Shown here: positions 1 to 9,293 of the stretch, one piece after another | How positions within the stretch are numbered: the stretch's first letter is position 1 | How the letters are laid out: each line of letters starts with the position of its first letter | Assembly: GCA_947453445.1 (NCBI GenBank) | Contig: CANGGP010000017.1 | Span: forward strand, 1-52,452 | DNA from: Sphingobacteriaceae bacterium | GTDB taxonomy: Bacteria > Bacteroidota > Bacteroidia > B-17B0 > Aurantibacillaceae | Reading direction: 5' to 3' | Length of the DNA: 52,452 nt | Made by a program: the position numbers and the translations under genes | The notes under the pieces: generated by a model | Database searches by the model: none | The model's input: only the letters and a program-made list of their open reading frames with translations | Told to the model about the DNA's origin: nothing

Positions 1-3000
1 GGCAGTGCTTAATCCTGATGCAGGTTGGCTGATGGCAATGGTGTTGGTAAGGCTACAAGCATTTGCATCGGTAAGGGTTACGGTTCTTACGCCGGCGTTT
101 AAAGTGCTAATCACTGAGGTGGTAGCTGCGCTAGACCATAAATACGAATAAGGTGTTGTTCCACCCGAAGCAGTAAGCGTGGCCGAGCCTGTAGAATTAC
201 CGAAACACAATACATTGGTTACAGCTGTGTTGCTGCTCAAAGCAGTAGGTTGGGTAATGGTGATTGTGTTGCTGGAAGTACAAGCATTGGCATCGGTAAC
301 GGTTACCGTTCTTACACCTGCGTTTAAGCCGGTCACAACAGACCCTGTGGCAGAATTAGACCATAAGTAAGAATACGGCGATGTGCCTCCGGATGCTGTG
401 ATAGTTGCTGCGCCAGAGCTATTTCCAAAACAAAGTACATTAAGAATAGCTGTTGCAGAGCTAAGCGCTGAAGCCGGTTGACTAATATTGACTGTGTTTT
501 GTGTTTTGCAACCTCTTGTGTCGAGTATGGTAACTGTTCTACTACCAATGCTGAGTCCTGTAATGGAAGATGTTGTGGCACCGGTAGACCAAGAGTAGGT
601 ATAGGGTGATAAGCCACCTGAAGCATTTGCCAAAGCAATACCTGAACTGCCGCCATTACAGGCAACATTGGTAAAACTAATACTGGCACTTGGTAAAGGA
701 TAAACTGTCACGTTAAAAGTTGCATTGTTTGCGCTAAGGCAACCTGCAGCACTTGTTCCGCTTAAAGAATAGGTGAGGGTTGAAGCTGGTGTAAAAGTAA
801 CAGCATTTGTTATTCCACCTGTAAATGTATAGGTGTTTGCACCTGAGCCTGATAAAACAACCGTGTTGGTTTGACAGACAGAATTGGTGCTGGCAACAAT
901 TGCAACTGTTGGCAAGGCGTTAACCGTTACTAAAACGGAAGCGATGTTTGTATTACTGCAACCTGCAGCACTTGTTCCATTCACTGAATAAGTTCCTGTA
1001 ACAGTTGGAGAAAATGGTGAACCATTTGTAATACCACCTGACCAAGTATAAGTTGACGCGCCGGAAGCATTTAAGGTAATGGCATTTCCTAAGCAAACAG
1101 CAGTGTTAGATCCTGCGCTAATTGTAGGTCGAGCAACAACAGTAATAGTAACCGGTGTACGAGAAGAAGTAGAGCATGATGAAGTAGAGGAGTATGAAAT
1201 CACCACAGATCCATTGCCTGTGTAGGATGATCCGGAAGAGAAAGTAATGCTAGATAAAACGCCATTGTTAGCATACGACGATCCGCCGCCGCCGCCGCCA
1301 TTGCAACCGCCATTGCCCGACATGCCGCCAGAGCCACCGTAATAACCACCACCGCCGCCACCGGCACCATTCACGCCGCCTCCGCCGCCGCCGAATGTTC
1401 CCGCATTATCACCACCGGCACCACCTTGGCCAAGTGAACCGGCTTCACCATAACCACCTGAAGGTGCACCAGTAGTGCCGCCTCCGCTGCTTAATCCGCC
1501 GCCTGAACCTCCTGAACCATAATTGGCTGAAGAACCACCCAAACATCCGCCAGCTCCGCCATTCGCACAGCCGGTTCCATTACCACCACCATATCCCAAA
1601 GGAGATGAACATGAACTTCCTGCAGCGGCATTGCCCGGAACTGGATTATATGTTGTATTTCCACCGGAACCTCCACCACCGGCGGCAACTAAAATTCTAT
1701 TTGTTAGGGCATTACCTCCATTACGTACATCTGAAGCGCCACCACCACCGGCTCCCTGACTTGAGCTTCCGATACCGCCATCTCCACCGCCATTAAATCC
1801 TCCGGCAGTTACACTGCCCATGCCACCGGCATAGATGTAGAGGGTTTGACCAGGTGTTACATTCAATACGCCGGTAGCTTGTGAACCAAAGCCACCACTA
1901 AAAGCCGCCGCACCACCTTGGGCGCCAATGGCTGAAATTGTAATACTCGTAATGCCATTTGGAACAACAAATCGCTGTTCGGTGCCCGTATATGAGAAGG
2001 TTTGATTGACTAAGCCAATTGCTTGAACTCCTTCTGCATAATAAGTTGTATTGGCTACTGGTGTTGAATTAAAATAGTTTCCGCTGATATTGCTGTAAAT
2101 TGCCGAACCGCCACTCGGTGTGGTATACCAATTAATATTGGAGGCACCTCCGGCTGAAATATTGATTGTATTGCCTGCACAAACTGAATTGTTACTTGAT
2201 GCAGTAAGTGTAGGTAAGGCATTCACAGTAATAAAAACAGTGGCCACATTACTACTTGTGCAGCCGGCTGCACTGGTACCTGTTACAGAATATGTGCCTG
2301 AACTTGATGGTGCAAAGGCAACACCATTGGTGACGCCACCGGTCCAAGCGTATGTGCTGGCACCGGCACCATTTAAAATGGTAGTTGATCCGAAGCACAC
2401 TACCGGACTGCTTGCAGTGGCAGATACTGTTGGCAGAGGATTAACAAGTATTACTTGTTGATGCGAAACATATCCAAATGTGTAAGTGATGGTAAAATTG
2501 GTTGGTGTTGATACCATTGGTGCTGTAAATATATTTCCCGATACACCTGTACCTGAGAAGGTACCGGGGTTACCATATCCGCCCGGGGTACCGCCAACAT
2601 TGGCTGGTGTTGCTGATAAAACTCTAGTTTGACCAGAACACATTGCTGCTCCGGACGAAGTGAATACAATGTTGTCGTTTTGTCGAACATACAAGTTTAT
2701 TGAGGCAGAACCACCGAGACTACAGCTAAATTCAGATACTTGAACATACATGTAATTGGTGAAATTAGGCACATAATTGTCTATAGAGGCATTTAAACCT
2801 GCACACAAAGGCCCGCTATCATCGTTGTAAAAAAGCACAGAAGTGACTGATGGATCCCAGCCGGTTAATTGTGTGTCGATACTGGCCCCACAGGTGCTAA
2901 CAGCATAACTTCCTCCGTTCAAAACAGGAAAGGCAAAATAGTATCCCGGCCCATAATTAAAATATGTATTAAAGCTTGTTCCCGAGCTTGGCGGGATAAC

Positions 3001-3102
3001 GCCGATATATGCATTCAATCCACATTGTGACCAACCTTGAATTGATTGAAGACCGAAAAGTAAAATCAAAAATAATTTAAGACTTCGTATTCGTTTTGCC
3101 AT
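1..3102 (-). CDS. Large surface protein with ALK-like glycine-rich domain and SprB repeats (3' end outside window)
   Basis: The frame is open from an ATG at 3102 to the left edge (about 1034 codons), so the C-terminus is missing. Residues 1-26 form a signal peptide ending near GWSQ. A Cys-containing N-terminal region (about 27-210) is followed by Ig/PKD-like repeats with the pattern TYAWTGGVTNG...GTYSVTGT. About residues 365-640 form a glycine-rich domain that starts FSYTGTEQRFVVPNG and contains GQTLYIYAGG, GGGGASDVRNGG and ILVAAGGGGSGG; this arrangement is known from the glycine-rich domain of the ALK/LTK receptors and related bacterial proteins. More Ig-like repeats follow, and from about 805 onward there are three SprB-type repeats (GGTSPYSYLWS, AGVRTVTVTDANAC). 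SprB repeats are typical of T9SS-secreted adhesins, so a T9SS sorting domain is expected beyond the edge. A role in adhesion or gliding is inference. Confidence 0.85.
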   Translation of the reverse strand, partial: MAKRIRSLKLFLILLFGLQSIQGWSQCGLNAYIGVIPPSSGTSFNTYFNYGPGYYFAFPVLNGGSYAVSTCGASIDTQLTGWDPSVTSVLFYNDDSGPLCAGLNASIDNYVPNFTNYMYVQVSEFSCSLGGSASINLYVRQNDNIVFTSSGAAMCSGQTRVLSATPANVGGTPGGYGNPGTFSGTGVSGNIFTAPMVSTPTNFTITYTFGYVSHQQVILVNPLPTVSATASSPVVCFGSTTILNGAGASTYAWTGGVTNGVAFAPSSSGTYSVTGTSAAGCTSSNVATVFITVNALPTLTASSNNSVCAGNTINISAGGASNINWYTTPSGGSAIYSNISGNYFNSTPVANTTYYAEGVQAIGLVNQTFSYTGTEQRFVVPNGITSITISAIGAQGGAAAFSGGFGSQATGVLNVTPGQTLYIYAGGMGSVTAGGFNGGGDGGIGSSSQGAGGGGASDVRNGGNALTNRILVAAGGGGSGGNTTYNPVPGNAAAGSSCSSPLGYGGGNGTGCANGGAGGCLGGSSANYGSGGSGGGLSSGGGTTGAPSGGYGEAGSLGQGGAGGDNAGTFGGGGGGVNGAGGGGGGYYGGSGGMSGNGGCNGGGGGGSSYANNGVLSSITFSSGSSYTGNGSVVISYSSTSSCSTSSRTPVTITVVARPTISAGSNTAVCLGNAITLNASGASTYTWSGGITNGSPFSPTVTGTYSVNGTSAAGCSNTNIASVLVTVNALPTVAIVASTNSVCQTNTVVLSGSGANTYTFTGGITNAVTFTPASTLTYSLSGTSAAGCLSANNATFNVTVYPLPSASISFTNVACNGGSSGIALANASGGLSPYTYSWSTGATTSSITGLSIGSRTVTILDTRGCKTQNTVNISQPASALSSATAILNVLCFGNSSGAATITASGGTSPYSYLWSNSATGSVVTGLNAGVRTVTVTDANACTSSNTITITQPTALSSNTAVTNVLCFGNSTGSATLTASGGTTPYSYLWSSAATTSVISTLNAGVRTVTLTDANACSLTNTIAISQPASGLSTA

Positions 3103-3263
3103 TTTATAATTTTAAACTGAAGATTGACGAATTTACAAAAAAAATATAATCAAATAGCGGATTTTCAATCGATTAATCCTTTTAACTTTTGTATGTACTT
3201 TAAGTTTTAAGCACAAAGCAACAAAGTAGATTTTTATAAATAGGAGTACAGCACTAAATTAAA

Positions 3264-3271
3264 TATCTTTG
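3264..3271 (+). promoter_or_regulatory. Bacteroidota -7 promoter element for pruA
   Basis: TATCTTTG matches the TAnnTTTG consensus and ends 21 bases before the pruA ATG. No clear -33 TTG is visible. Its position rules out the TTG codon at 3269 as start, because that codon lies inside the element. Confidence 0.55.
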
Positions 3272-3292
3272 CCAAACATTTTTAACGAAATT

Positions 3293-4924
3293 ATGCTTAA
3301 AGGATTTTTTAAAACACCGGTTGCCATTAATGAGCCGATCAAGAATTATGCTTCGGGAAGCCCTGAACGTAAAGAGTTACAAGCAATGCTTAAGAACTTA
3401 AGAAGCCAAGAAATTGAAATTCCGATGTATATCGGTAAGGATAAGGTAAAGAGTAATGAGAAAATTCGCTTAGCGCCTCCCCACGATCATCAGCACACTT
3501 TGGGATACTTTTACAAAAGTGATAAAAACCACGTTCAAATGGCTATTGATGCTGCTTTGGCAGCCAAGTCCAAATGGGCTAATCTTGCATGGGAACAACG
3601 TGCGGCCATTTTTTTAAAGGCTGCTGAGTTAATCGCCGGTCCTTACAGAGCTAAATTGAACGCCGCTACCATGTTGGGGCAAAGCAAAAATGCTTTTCAG
3701 GCCGAAATCGATAGTGCTTGCGAAATCATTGATTTCCTTCGATTTAATGTACAATACATGACAGAAATATATGCCGATCAACCAATTTCTTCGGCGGGTG
3801 TTTGGAATCGAATCGAGTGGAGGCCACTTGAAGGATTTGTGTACGCGCTAACACCTTTTAACTTTACGGCCATTGCAGGTAATTTGCCAAGCAGTTGCGC
3901 CATGATGGGGAACGTTGTGGTTTGGAAACCTAGCAATACCCAAGTATACAGCGCCAATGTGTTAATGGAAGTGTTTCAAAAAGCCGGTGTTCCGGATGGT
4001 GTTATTAATTTAATTTATCCAAGCGGTCCTGATGCTGCAGACGTAATTTTTAACCACCGTGATTTTGCAGGTATTCATTTTACAGGCAGTACAGAGGTAT
4101 TTCAAAATATTTGGCAAACCATTGGTAACAATATTCACAAGTACCGCTCTTATCCGCGCATTGTGGGTGAAACAGGCGGTAAAGATTTTATCATGGCACA
4201 TGCATCTGCCAATCCGAAAGAGTTATCGGTGGCGATAACCAGAGGTAGTTTTGAGTACCAAGGACAAAAATGTTCAGCTGCATCAAGGGTTTACATTCCT
4301 AATAATTTATGGGAAGAAACAAAATCTTTAATGTTGGCCGATTTAAAAACCATGAAAATGGGACCAACGGAAGATTTTACAAATTTCGTAAATGCTGTGA
4401 TTGACGAAAAGAGTTTTAATAAATTGGCCAAATATATTGATGCAGCTAAAAAAGACAGTGAAGTTGAAATTATTGCCGGTGGTAATTATGATAAGTCGAA
4501 AGGTTACTTCATTGAACCTACTATTATTCTTACAAAAAATCCAAAATACATCACCATGTGTGAAGAGCTTTTTGGTCCGGTGTTAACCATTTTTGTTTAT
4601 GATGGCGATAAGTTTGAAGAAACGCTTGATTTGATTGATCAAACTTCTAATTACGCATTAACGGGTGCTATCTTGGCTCAAGACCGTTATGCTATTGAAT
4701 TGGCAACACAAAAATTGAGTAATGCAGCAGGTAATTTCTATATCAATGATAAATGTACCGGTGCTGTAGTTGGTCAACAACCTTTTGGTGGTGCCAGAGG
4801 CAGTGGTACCAACGATAAGGCTGGCGCTAAAATCAACTTGTTGCGATGGGTTTCGCCACGCACAATCAAAGAAACCTTTGTGCCACCAACAGATTACAAA
4901 TACCCGTTTTTACAAGCTGATTAA
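3293..4924 (+). CDS. pruA: L-glutamate gamma-semialdehyde dehydrogenase (1-pyrroline-5-carboxylate dehydrogenase)
   Basis: This 543-residue enzyme oxidises L-glutamate 5-semialdehyde to glutamate with NAD+, the second step of proline breakdown. The aldehyde dehydrogenase fold is clear: NAD-binding region with ALTPFNFTAIAGNLP (about 185-199), WKPSNTQ (211-217) and FTGST (263-267), catalytic base E293 in VGETGGKD, and catalytic nucleophile C327 in GQKCSAA. The C-terminal part has EELFGPVL and QQPFGGARGSGTNDKAG, typical of the P5CDH group. The length fits monofunctional P5CDH, without the proline dehydrogenase domain of PutA. I chose the ATG at 3293 (MLKGFF), since related proteins start this way and an upstream TTG lies within the promoter element. 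No proline dehydrogenase gene is nearby. The gene stands alone. Confidence 0.95.
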   Translation: MLKGFFKTPVAINEPIKNYASGSPERKELQAMLKNLRSQEIEIPMYIGKDKVKSNEKIRLAPPHDHQHTLGYFYKSDKNHVQMAIDAALAAKSKWANLAWEQRAAIFLKAAELIAGPYRAKLNAATMLGQSKNAFQAEIDSACEIIDFLRFNVQYMTEIYADQPISSAGVWNRIEWRPLEGFVYALTPFNFTAIAGNLPSSCAMMGNVVVWKPSNTQVYSANVLMEVFQKAGVPDGVINLIYPSGPDAADVIFNHRDFAGIHFTGSTEVFQNIWQTIGNNIHKYRSYPRIVGETGGKDFIMAHASANPKELSVAITRGSFEYQGQKCSAASRVYIPNNLWEETKSLMLADLKTMKMGPTEDFTNFVNAVIDEKSFNKLAKYIDAAKKDSEVEIIAGGNYDKSKGYFIEPTIILTKNPKYITMCEELFGPVLTIFVYDGDKFEETLDLIDQTSNYALTGAILAQDRYAIELATQKLSNAAGNFYINDKCTGAVVGQQPFGGARGSGTNDKAGAKINLLRWVSPRTIKETFVPPTDYKYPFLQAD

Positions 4925-5137
4925 TCAATTGAGACATCAATTTTTGATTATCTATATGCTTCAATTAAAATTGGTTATCTCAAATTCCCATTTTGTAATT
5001 GCCTAATTTTTAGATAGTAAAATAAATTACTTAAAGTGAAAAAAGGTATTTTATGAATACAAGAATGTTTATATCAATAAACATGGTTTTTGTTAAGAAT
5101 TTACTTTTTCAGCAAAAAAAATAGGTTTACTTAAGTA

Positions 5138-5145
5138 TATTTTTG
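5138..5145 (+). promoter_or_regulatory. -7 promoter element very close to start codon
   Basis: TATTTTTG matches TAnnTTTG and ends only six bases before the ATG at 5152. Transcription would start a few bases before or at the ATG, giving an almost leaderless message. Confidence 0.4.
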
Positions 5146-5151
5146 TTTTCG

Positions 5152-6045
5152 ATGGCAACTAAACGTAAAACAGAAATGAGTTTAAAAGAGGTAATTGCAT
5201 TAATTACATTGCTGGATGATCCCGATGAAGTGATTTATGATCAAGTGAAAAATCGTTTTGTGAGTTTGGGACCTCCTGCAATTCCGCATTTGGAAACAGC
5301 ATGGGAAAACAGTTTTGATGCCATCATGCAAAAGCGCATCGAATTAATCATCCATACCATACAATTTGAAACACTTCAAAGGGCGCTTAAACATTGGGCC
5401 AACGAAGAACAGGATGATTTATTAAAAGGGATATTAATTTTATCACGTTACCAATATCCTGATTTGGATGAGAATAAAATAAAACGCATTTTACAACAAA
5501 TAAAACAAGATGTTTGGTTGGAATTGCACGAAGATTTAACGGCACTTGAAAAAATAAAAATCATCAATCACATTTTATTTGAAGTGCATATGTTCAGTGG
5601 TAATATTACCAATTACCACGCACCACAAAATTCATTTATCAACCATGTGCTTGAAAACAAAAAAGGAAATCCTTTGATGTTGAGCGTGATTTATATGTTG
5701 ATTTGTAAAGAACTAAATGTACCTGTTTACGGCATTAATTTGCCGCAACACTTTGTGCTGGCTTATTTAAACGATTATGCCAATTTAATTGACGTAAACA
5801 ATAAAACGCTTTCGAATAATATTTTGTTTTACATCAATCCTTTCAGTAAGGGATTAATGTTTAATCAAAAAGACATTGATCAGTTTTTAAAACAACTCAA
5901 TTTAGAGCCTGAGCCCAAGTATTACTTGCCATGCAGCAATATTGAAATTATCAAACGTTGTTTAAACAATTTGATTTTTTCATACGAAAAATTGGGATAC
6001 ATTGAAAAGGTGCAGGAGTTAAAGGACTTGGAAAAGCAGCTCTAG
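5152..6045 (+). CDS. SirB1-like transglutaminase-fold protein
   Basis: A 297-residue protein. The middle part (about 150-215) has NYHAPQNSFINHVLENKKGNPLML and later VPVYGINLPQHFVLAY, the signature of the Transglut_core2/SirB1 family. These proteins carry a transglutaminase/protease-like core but usually no proven enzymatic activity. The N-terminal half is helical, with a LGPPAIPHLE segment that resembles a HEAT-like repeat. The ATG at 5152 is preferred over an upstream TTG at 5143 that overlaps the promoter element. It lies tail to tail with the nuclease gene: stops are one base apart. The biochemical role is not known. Confidence 0.75.
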   Translation: MATKRKTEMSLKEVIALITLLDDPDEVIYDQVKNRFVSLGPPAIPHLETAWENSFDAIMQKRIELIIHTIQFETLQRALKHWANEEQDDLLKGILILSRYQYPDLDENKIKRILQQIKQDVWLELHEDLTALEKIKIINHILFEVHMFSGNITNYHAPQNSFINHVLENKKGNPLMLSVIYMLICKELNVPVYGINLPQHFVLAYLNDYANLIDVNNKTLSNNILFYINPFSKGLMFNQKDIDQFLKQLNLEPEPKYYLPCSNIEIIKRCLNNLIFSYEKLGYIEKVQELKDLEKQL

Positions 6046-6046
6046 C

Positions 6047-6661
6047 TTAAGATTTTTTCCTTTGATTTATTTCATCTCTAATCTTAGAGGCCATTTCATA
6101 TTTTTCATCATCCAAGGCCACTTGAAGCATATTTTTTAATTCTTCAGTGCTCTTATCTTTAAATTCATCGTTTTCACTTGGCGCACTTGATTCTTCGTGA
6201 ATGGGGCTGCTTACAGAACTTTTGCCCGGTAAAGGATTGTTATCGCCTTCATCGTCTAAAACAATACCTGCGCTTTTTAAAATAAATTCGTAAGTAAAAA
6301 TATCGCAATTGAATCTAACGGCCAATGCTATGGCATCGCTGGTACGCGCATCGATTTCAACTTCTTTTTCGCCACTGCTGCAAATTAATTTGGCGTAGAA
6401 AATACCTTCCACTAAATTGTAAATCAAAACCTCTTTAATTGTTATGTCGAAAGTGAGTGCAAATGCTTTAAATAAATCGTGGGTGAGTGGCCTGCTTGGA
6501 CTCATTTTTTCGAGTTCAATGGCGATGGCTTGTGCTTCGAATCCGCCTATAATAATTGGCAATCTTCTGCTTCCTGAAGTTTCGCCCAACACCAATGCAT
6601 AGGCGCCACTTTGGGTTTGACTATAGGATAAACCAACGATTTCTAAGCGTACTTTTTTCAT
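6047..6661 (-). CDS. Bifunctional nuclease (BFN) domain protein with C-terminal UVR motif
   Basis: A 204-residue protein. Residues about 1-135 match the BFN domain (DUF151): QSGAYALVLGETSGSRRLPIIIGGFEAQAIAIELE, RPLTHDLFK and ARTSDAIALAVR. BFN proteins are described as DNases/RNases in plants and occur across Bacteroidota. A linker rich in Ser, Glu and Asp leads to a UvrB/UvrC motif at about 170-203 (LQVALDDEKYEMASKIRDEI), a helical hairpin that mediates protein contacts. It is the last gene of the etfB-etfA-bfn operon, 17 bases after etfA. Cotranscription with ETF genes has no obvious functional reason. Confidence 0.85.
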   Translation of the reverse strand: MKKVRLEIVGLSYSQTQSGAYALVLGETSGSRRLPIIIGGFEAQAIAIELEKMSPSRPLTHDLFKAFALTFDITIKEVLIYNLVEGIFYAKLICSSGEKEVEIDARTSDAIALAVRFNCDIFTYEFILKSAGIVLDDEGDNNPLPGKSSVSSPIHEESSAPSENDEFKDKSTEELKNMLQVALDDEKYEMASKIRDEINQRKKS

Positions 6662-6678
6662 TGAATTTTTTTGTATGC

Positions 6679-7656
6679 TTAGTTTTGATTTGCTTTAAAT
6701 TTCTTAATTGCTTCGGTAAGTTTTGGTACGATTGTAAATGCATCGCCTATCACCCCATAATCAGCCGATTTGAAAAATGGCGCTTCTTTATCATTGTTAA
6801 TTACCACAATGGTTTTGCTACCGTTAACACCTGCTAAATGCTGAATAGCACCTGAAATACCAATGGCAATGTATAAATTTGGACGAATGGCAATGCCGGT
6901 TTGACCAACGTGTTCGTGGTGCGGACGCCAGTGCATATCGGCTACAGGACGAGAGCAAGCGGTGGTGGCATTTAATGTTTTTGCTAAATCCTCAACCATG
7001 CCCCAGTTTTCAGGACCTTTTAAACCTCTTCCTGCACTCACAACCAATTCAGCTTCAGGCAATGGAATCATGCCGCCGGCATCATTAGATTTTACTTCTT
7101 TGATGGTAATGCGGGCCGAAATGCCTGATAAATCAACGTTGAAGTCTTCAACTGAGGCTTTGTTTTCGCCCAATTGTATAGGAAAACTATTTGGTAAAAG
7201 AGAGATTATTTTGATTTCGCTATTGATGCTACATAAAGCGGTGGCTTTACCTGAGAAAACATTTTTCTTCACATCAAAACCATTTCCGTTTACAACCGGA
7301 TAATCAATGGCACCGGCCACCAATCCTGCTTTTAATTTAGCAGACAAACGTGGGGCAACCGATTTACCGGTAAGGTCGAAGGCAAACACAATCACTTTTG
7401 CGTTTAAAGCTTTGGCAGCTTGTTCAACAGCAGCGCTAATAAGCATGGCGTCTGATTGAATTTGGCTGTTTTGACAAACTAATATTTTTGATGCGCCCGC
7501 TTTTCCAATTTCTTCTAACTGTGAAGCATCGGCTTGGTTTACCAATGCAACAACACTTGAATTGGTTAAACCTGCAATTTTGGAAGCGTAATTCACACAT
7601 TCCAATGAAGATTTTTTTACTCTTCCTTTGTTGATTTCAACGTATACTAATACCAT
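6679..7656 (-). CDS. etfA: Electron transfer flavoprotein subunit alpha
   Basis: A 325-residue FAD-binding subunit of ETF, which passes electrons from acyl-CoA and other dehydrogenases to the quinone pool. The C-terminal FAD-binding domain has the expected signatures: SAGRGLKGPENW (about 207-218), CSRPVADMHW, HVGQTGIAIRPNLYIAIGISG and ADYGVIGDA. The N-terminal domain (1-190) is the alpha/beta ETF fold. It follows etfB by 15 bases on the same strand, so the two are cotranscribed. No acyl-CoA dehydrogenase or ETF-quinone oxidoreductase lies in the window. Confidence 0.95.
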   Translation of the reverse strand: MVLVYVEINKGRVKKSSLECVNYASKIAGLTNSSVVALVNQADASQLEEIGKAGASKILVCQNSQIQSDAMLISAAVEQAAKALNAKVIVFAFDLTGKSVAPRLSAKLKAGLVAGAIDYPVVNGNGFDVKKNVFSGKATALCSINSEIKIISLLPNSFPIQLGENKASVEDFNVDLSGISARITIKEVKSNDAGGMIPLPEAELVVSAGRGLKGPENWGMVEDLAKTLNATTACSRPVADMHWRPHHEHVGQTGIAIRPNLYIAIGISGAIQHLAGVNGSKTIVVINNDKEAPFFKSADYGVIGDAFTIVPKLTEAIKKFKANQN

Positions 7657-7671
7657 CTTAATAAGTTTTAA

Positions 7672-8415
7672 TTAAATTACTTTGGCTTCGGTGTGAAGCA
7701 ATTGAACCAATTCATCCATACTGTCTTCACCCAACATTTTGCAAGTGGTTCGGCCCGGATTTACAACAAATGATTTAACAGAGGTGCTTGCAGCACTGCC
7801 GTTAGAGGCAATTACAGTAAGCGGTTTTGTTCTGGCAGCCATAATACCGCGCATGTTTGGAATACGTTGTTCGGCCATGCCTTTTGCGCAACTCACCACC
7901 AATGGTAAATCACACTCAACAATTTGTGCGCCATCATCAGTATCTTGTTCGGCGGTTGCTTTATTGCCGGCAACATCAAGTTTAATGGCCATAGAAATAA
8001 ATGGTAAATCATTTAAACCCGCAATCATGGCGCCCACAGAAGCACCGTTATAGTTAATGGTTTCTTTTCCAACCATAATCAAGTCAAAATTATTGGCTTT
8101 GGCATACGCTGCAACTTGTTCGGCAACAAACAAAGCATCAGGTGCATCAGCATCTACACGCACTGCCTCATCGGCACCCAAGGCCAAACCTTTGCGAATG
8201 GTGGCTTCGCTATCAACCAAGCCTACATGCAGAATGGTTACTTTTTCGGCCAAGCCGGCTTCTTTTAATTCTAAGGCACGCACCAAGGCATACCATTCAT
8301 CATAAGGATTTACAATAAAGGTTACACCGGCAGCATTAAATTTTGTATCGCCATCCGTAAATTGAATTTTACTGGTTGTATCAGGTACATTGCTTATGGC
8401 TACTAATATTTTCAT
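7672..8415 (-). CDS. etfB: Electron transfer flavoprotein subunit beta
   Basis: A 247-residue protein starting MKILVAISNVPD. Typical ETF-beta features are the N-terminal ISNVPDTTSKI, the NPYDEWYALVRALELKE segment, VGKETINYNGASVGAMIAGL and, near the end, MRGIMAARTKPL. The reading frame extends 44 codons further upstream, but that part crosses the promoter and is unlike the family; the ATG at 8415 gives the normal length. It is the first gene of the etfB-etfA-bfn operon. Confidence 0.95.
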   Translation of the reverse strand: MKILVAISNVPDTTSKIQFTDGDTKFNAAGVTFIVNPYDEWYALVRALELKEAGLAEKVTILHVGLVDSEATIRKGLALGADEAVRVDADAPDALFVAEQVAAYAKANNFDLIMVGKETINYNGASVGAMIAGLNDLPFISMAIKLDVAGNKATAEQDTDDGAQIVECDLPLVVSCAKGMAEQRIPNMRGIMAARTKPLTVIASNGSAASTSVKSFVVNPGRTTCKMLGEDSMDELVQLLHTEAKVI

Positions 8416-8438
8416 GTGTAGATTTAATTTAAGAGGTG

Positions 8439-8446
8439 CAAAAATA
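8439..8446 (-). promoter_or_regulatory. Promoter -7 element of the etfB-etfA-bfn operon
   Basis: On the minus strand TATTTTTG matches TAnnTTTG. A TTG lies 20 bases upstream, a normal -33/-7 spacing. Transcription would start about 20 bases before the etfB ATG. Confidence 0.6.
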
Positions 8447-8618
8447 AGGAATAAATTGGCTTCAACCAATGTTTTTAGCAGCCGGAAAAAGGCTTTTTTT
8501 GAATAAAAATTACCCTTGTAATATTTGAAAGTAAATGGCAGCTGCAATCATAGGTAAATCAAGCATACAGGCAAGATGAGACGCACAGAATTAATCAAAA
8601 GATAGAATTGGGAAGGTT

Positions 8619-9218
8619 TTAACGCAAGCTCAACGACAGGTTCTTTTCTTCAATCATTTTTTTAAGATTAAACAAAGCATAACGCATACGTCCTAATGCC
8701 GTGTTGATTGAAATATTTCTGAATTCTGCTATTTCTTTAAAACTCATGTCGTAATATATGCGCATCAAAACAACTTCTCTTTGGTCTTCAGGTAATTCGT
8801 TAATTAAATTACGCACATTTTTCTTTAAAATAGGTTTTAGTGCATCTGCATCAGCACTGTTGTCGGATGCGATGCCACCGAAAACATCAGATTCTTCTCC
8901 GTCTTCATTCACAAAAACAGGGGCAGGCGGCATTTTACGTATGCGACGGTAATGGTCAATCACCAAGTTACGCGCAATGCGAATCACCCATGGGGCAAAT
9001 TTACCTTCTTCATTGTATTGACCCTTTTTAAGGGTTTGAATGACTTTGATAAAGGTGTCTTGGAAAATGTCTTCAGCCAATTGACGGTCTTGAACCACCA
9101 TCATGATGCATGAAAAGATTTTTCTTTGGTGACGATTAAGCAAAATGGCCAAACAATTTTCGTTGCCATTCACATATTGCTCAACCAATTCGTTATCCTT
9201 TAGATTTTGAATAGACAT
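8619..9218 (-). CDS. RNA polymerase sigma factor, ECF family
   Basis: A 199-residue sigma-70 family protein. Region 2 is at about 20-95 (LAEDIFQDTFIKVIQTL, FAPWVIRIARNLVIDHYRR) and region 4 at about 140-190 (LPEDQREVVLMRIYYDMSFKEIAEFRNISINTALGRMRYALFNLKK). An acidic linker separates them. No anti-sigma gene is adjacent, so it is an orphan ECF-type factor of the kind found as a single conserved gene in many Bacteroidota. What activates it is not visible. Its own promoter contains an inverted repeat (9301-9314). Confidence 0.93.
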   Translation of the reverse strand: MSIQNLKDNELVEQYVNGNENCLAILLNRHQRKIFSCIMMVVQDRQLAEDIFQDTFIKVIQTLKKGQYNEEGKFAPWVIRIARNLVIDHYRRIRKMPPAPVFVNEDGEESDVFGGIASDNSADADALKPILKKNVRNLINELPEDQREVVLMRIYYDMSFKEIAEFRNISINTALGRMRYALFNLKKMIEEKNLSLSLR

Positions 9219-9293
9219 AGAACTTACTTGCTAGTTAATAATGAGATGCTAGTAAATGTCTATTCGATGCGCTTAGATTTTAAGGTTATTTCA

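Noticed and set aside
1491-1796. Pro/His-rich open frames on both strands within the glycine-rich region
   Set aside because: They are shadows of the GGN/GGC codons of the minus-strand surface protein: its frame is open throughout and has clear domains, while these have no start context.
4010-4201. Minus-strand open frame inside pruA
   Set aside because: It is antisense to a strongly conserved catalytic region of pruA and has no similarity to a known protein or start signal.
8479-8500. AGCC/GGCT hairpin followed by seven T on the plus strand
   Set aside because: No plus-strand gene ends here; it lies upstream of the etf promoter, the stem has only four base pairs, and it is most likely chance.
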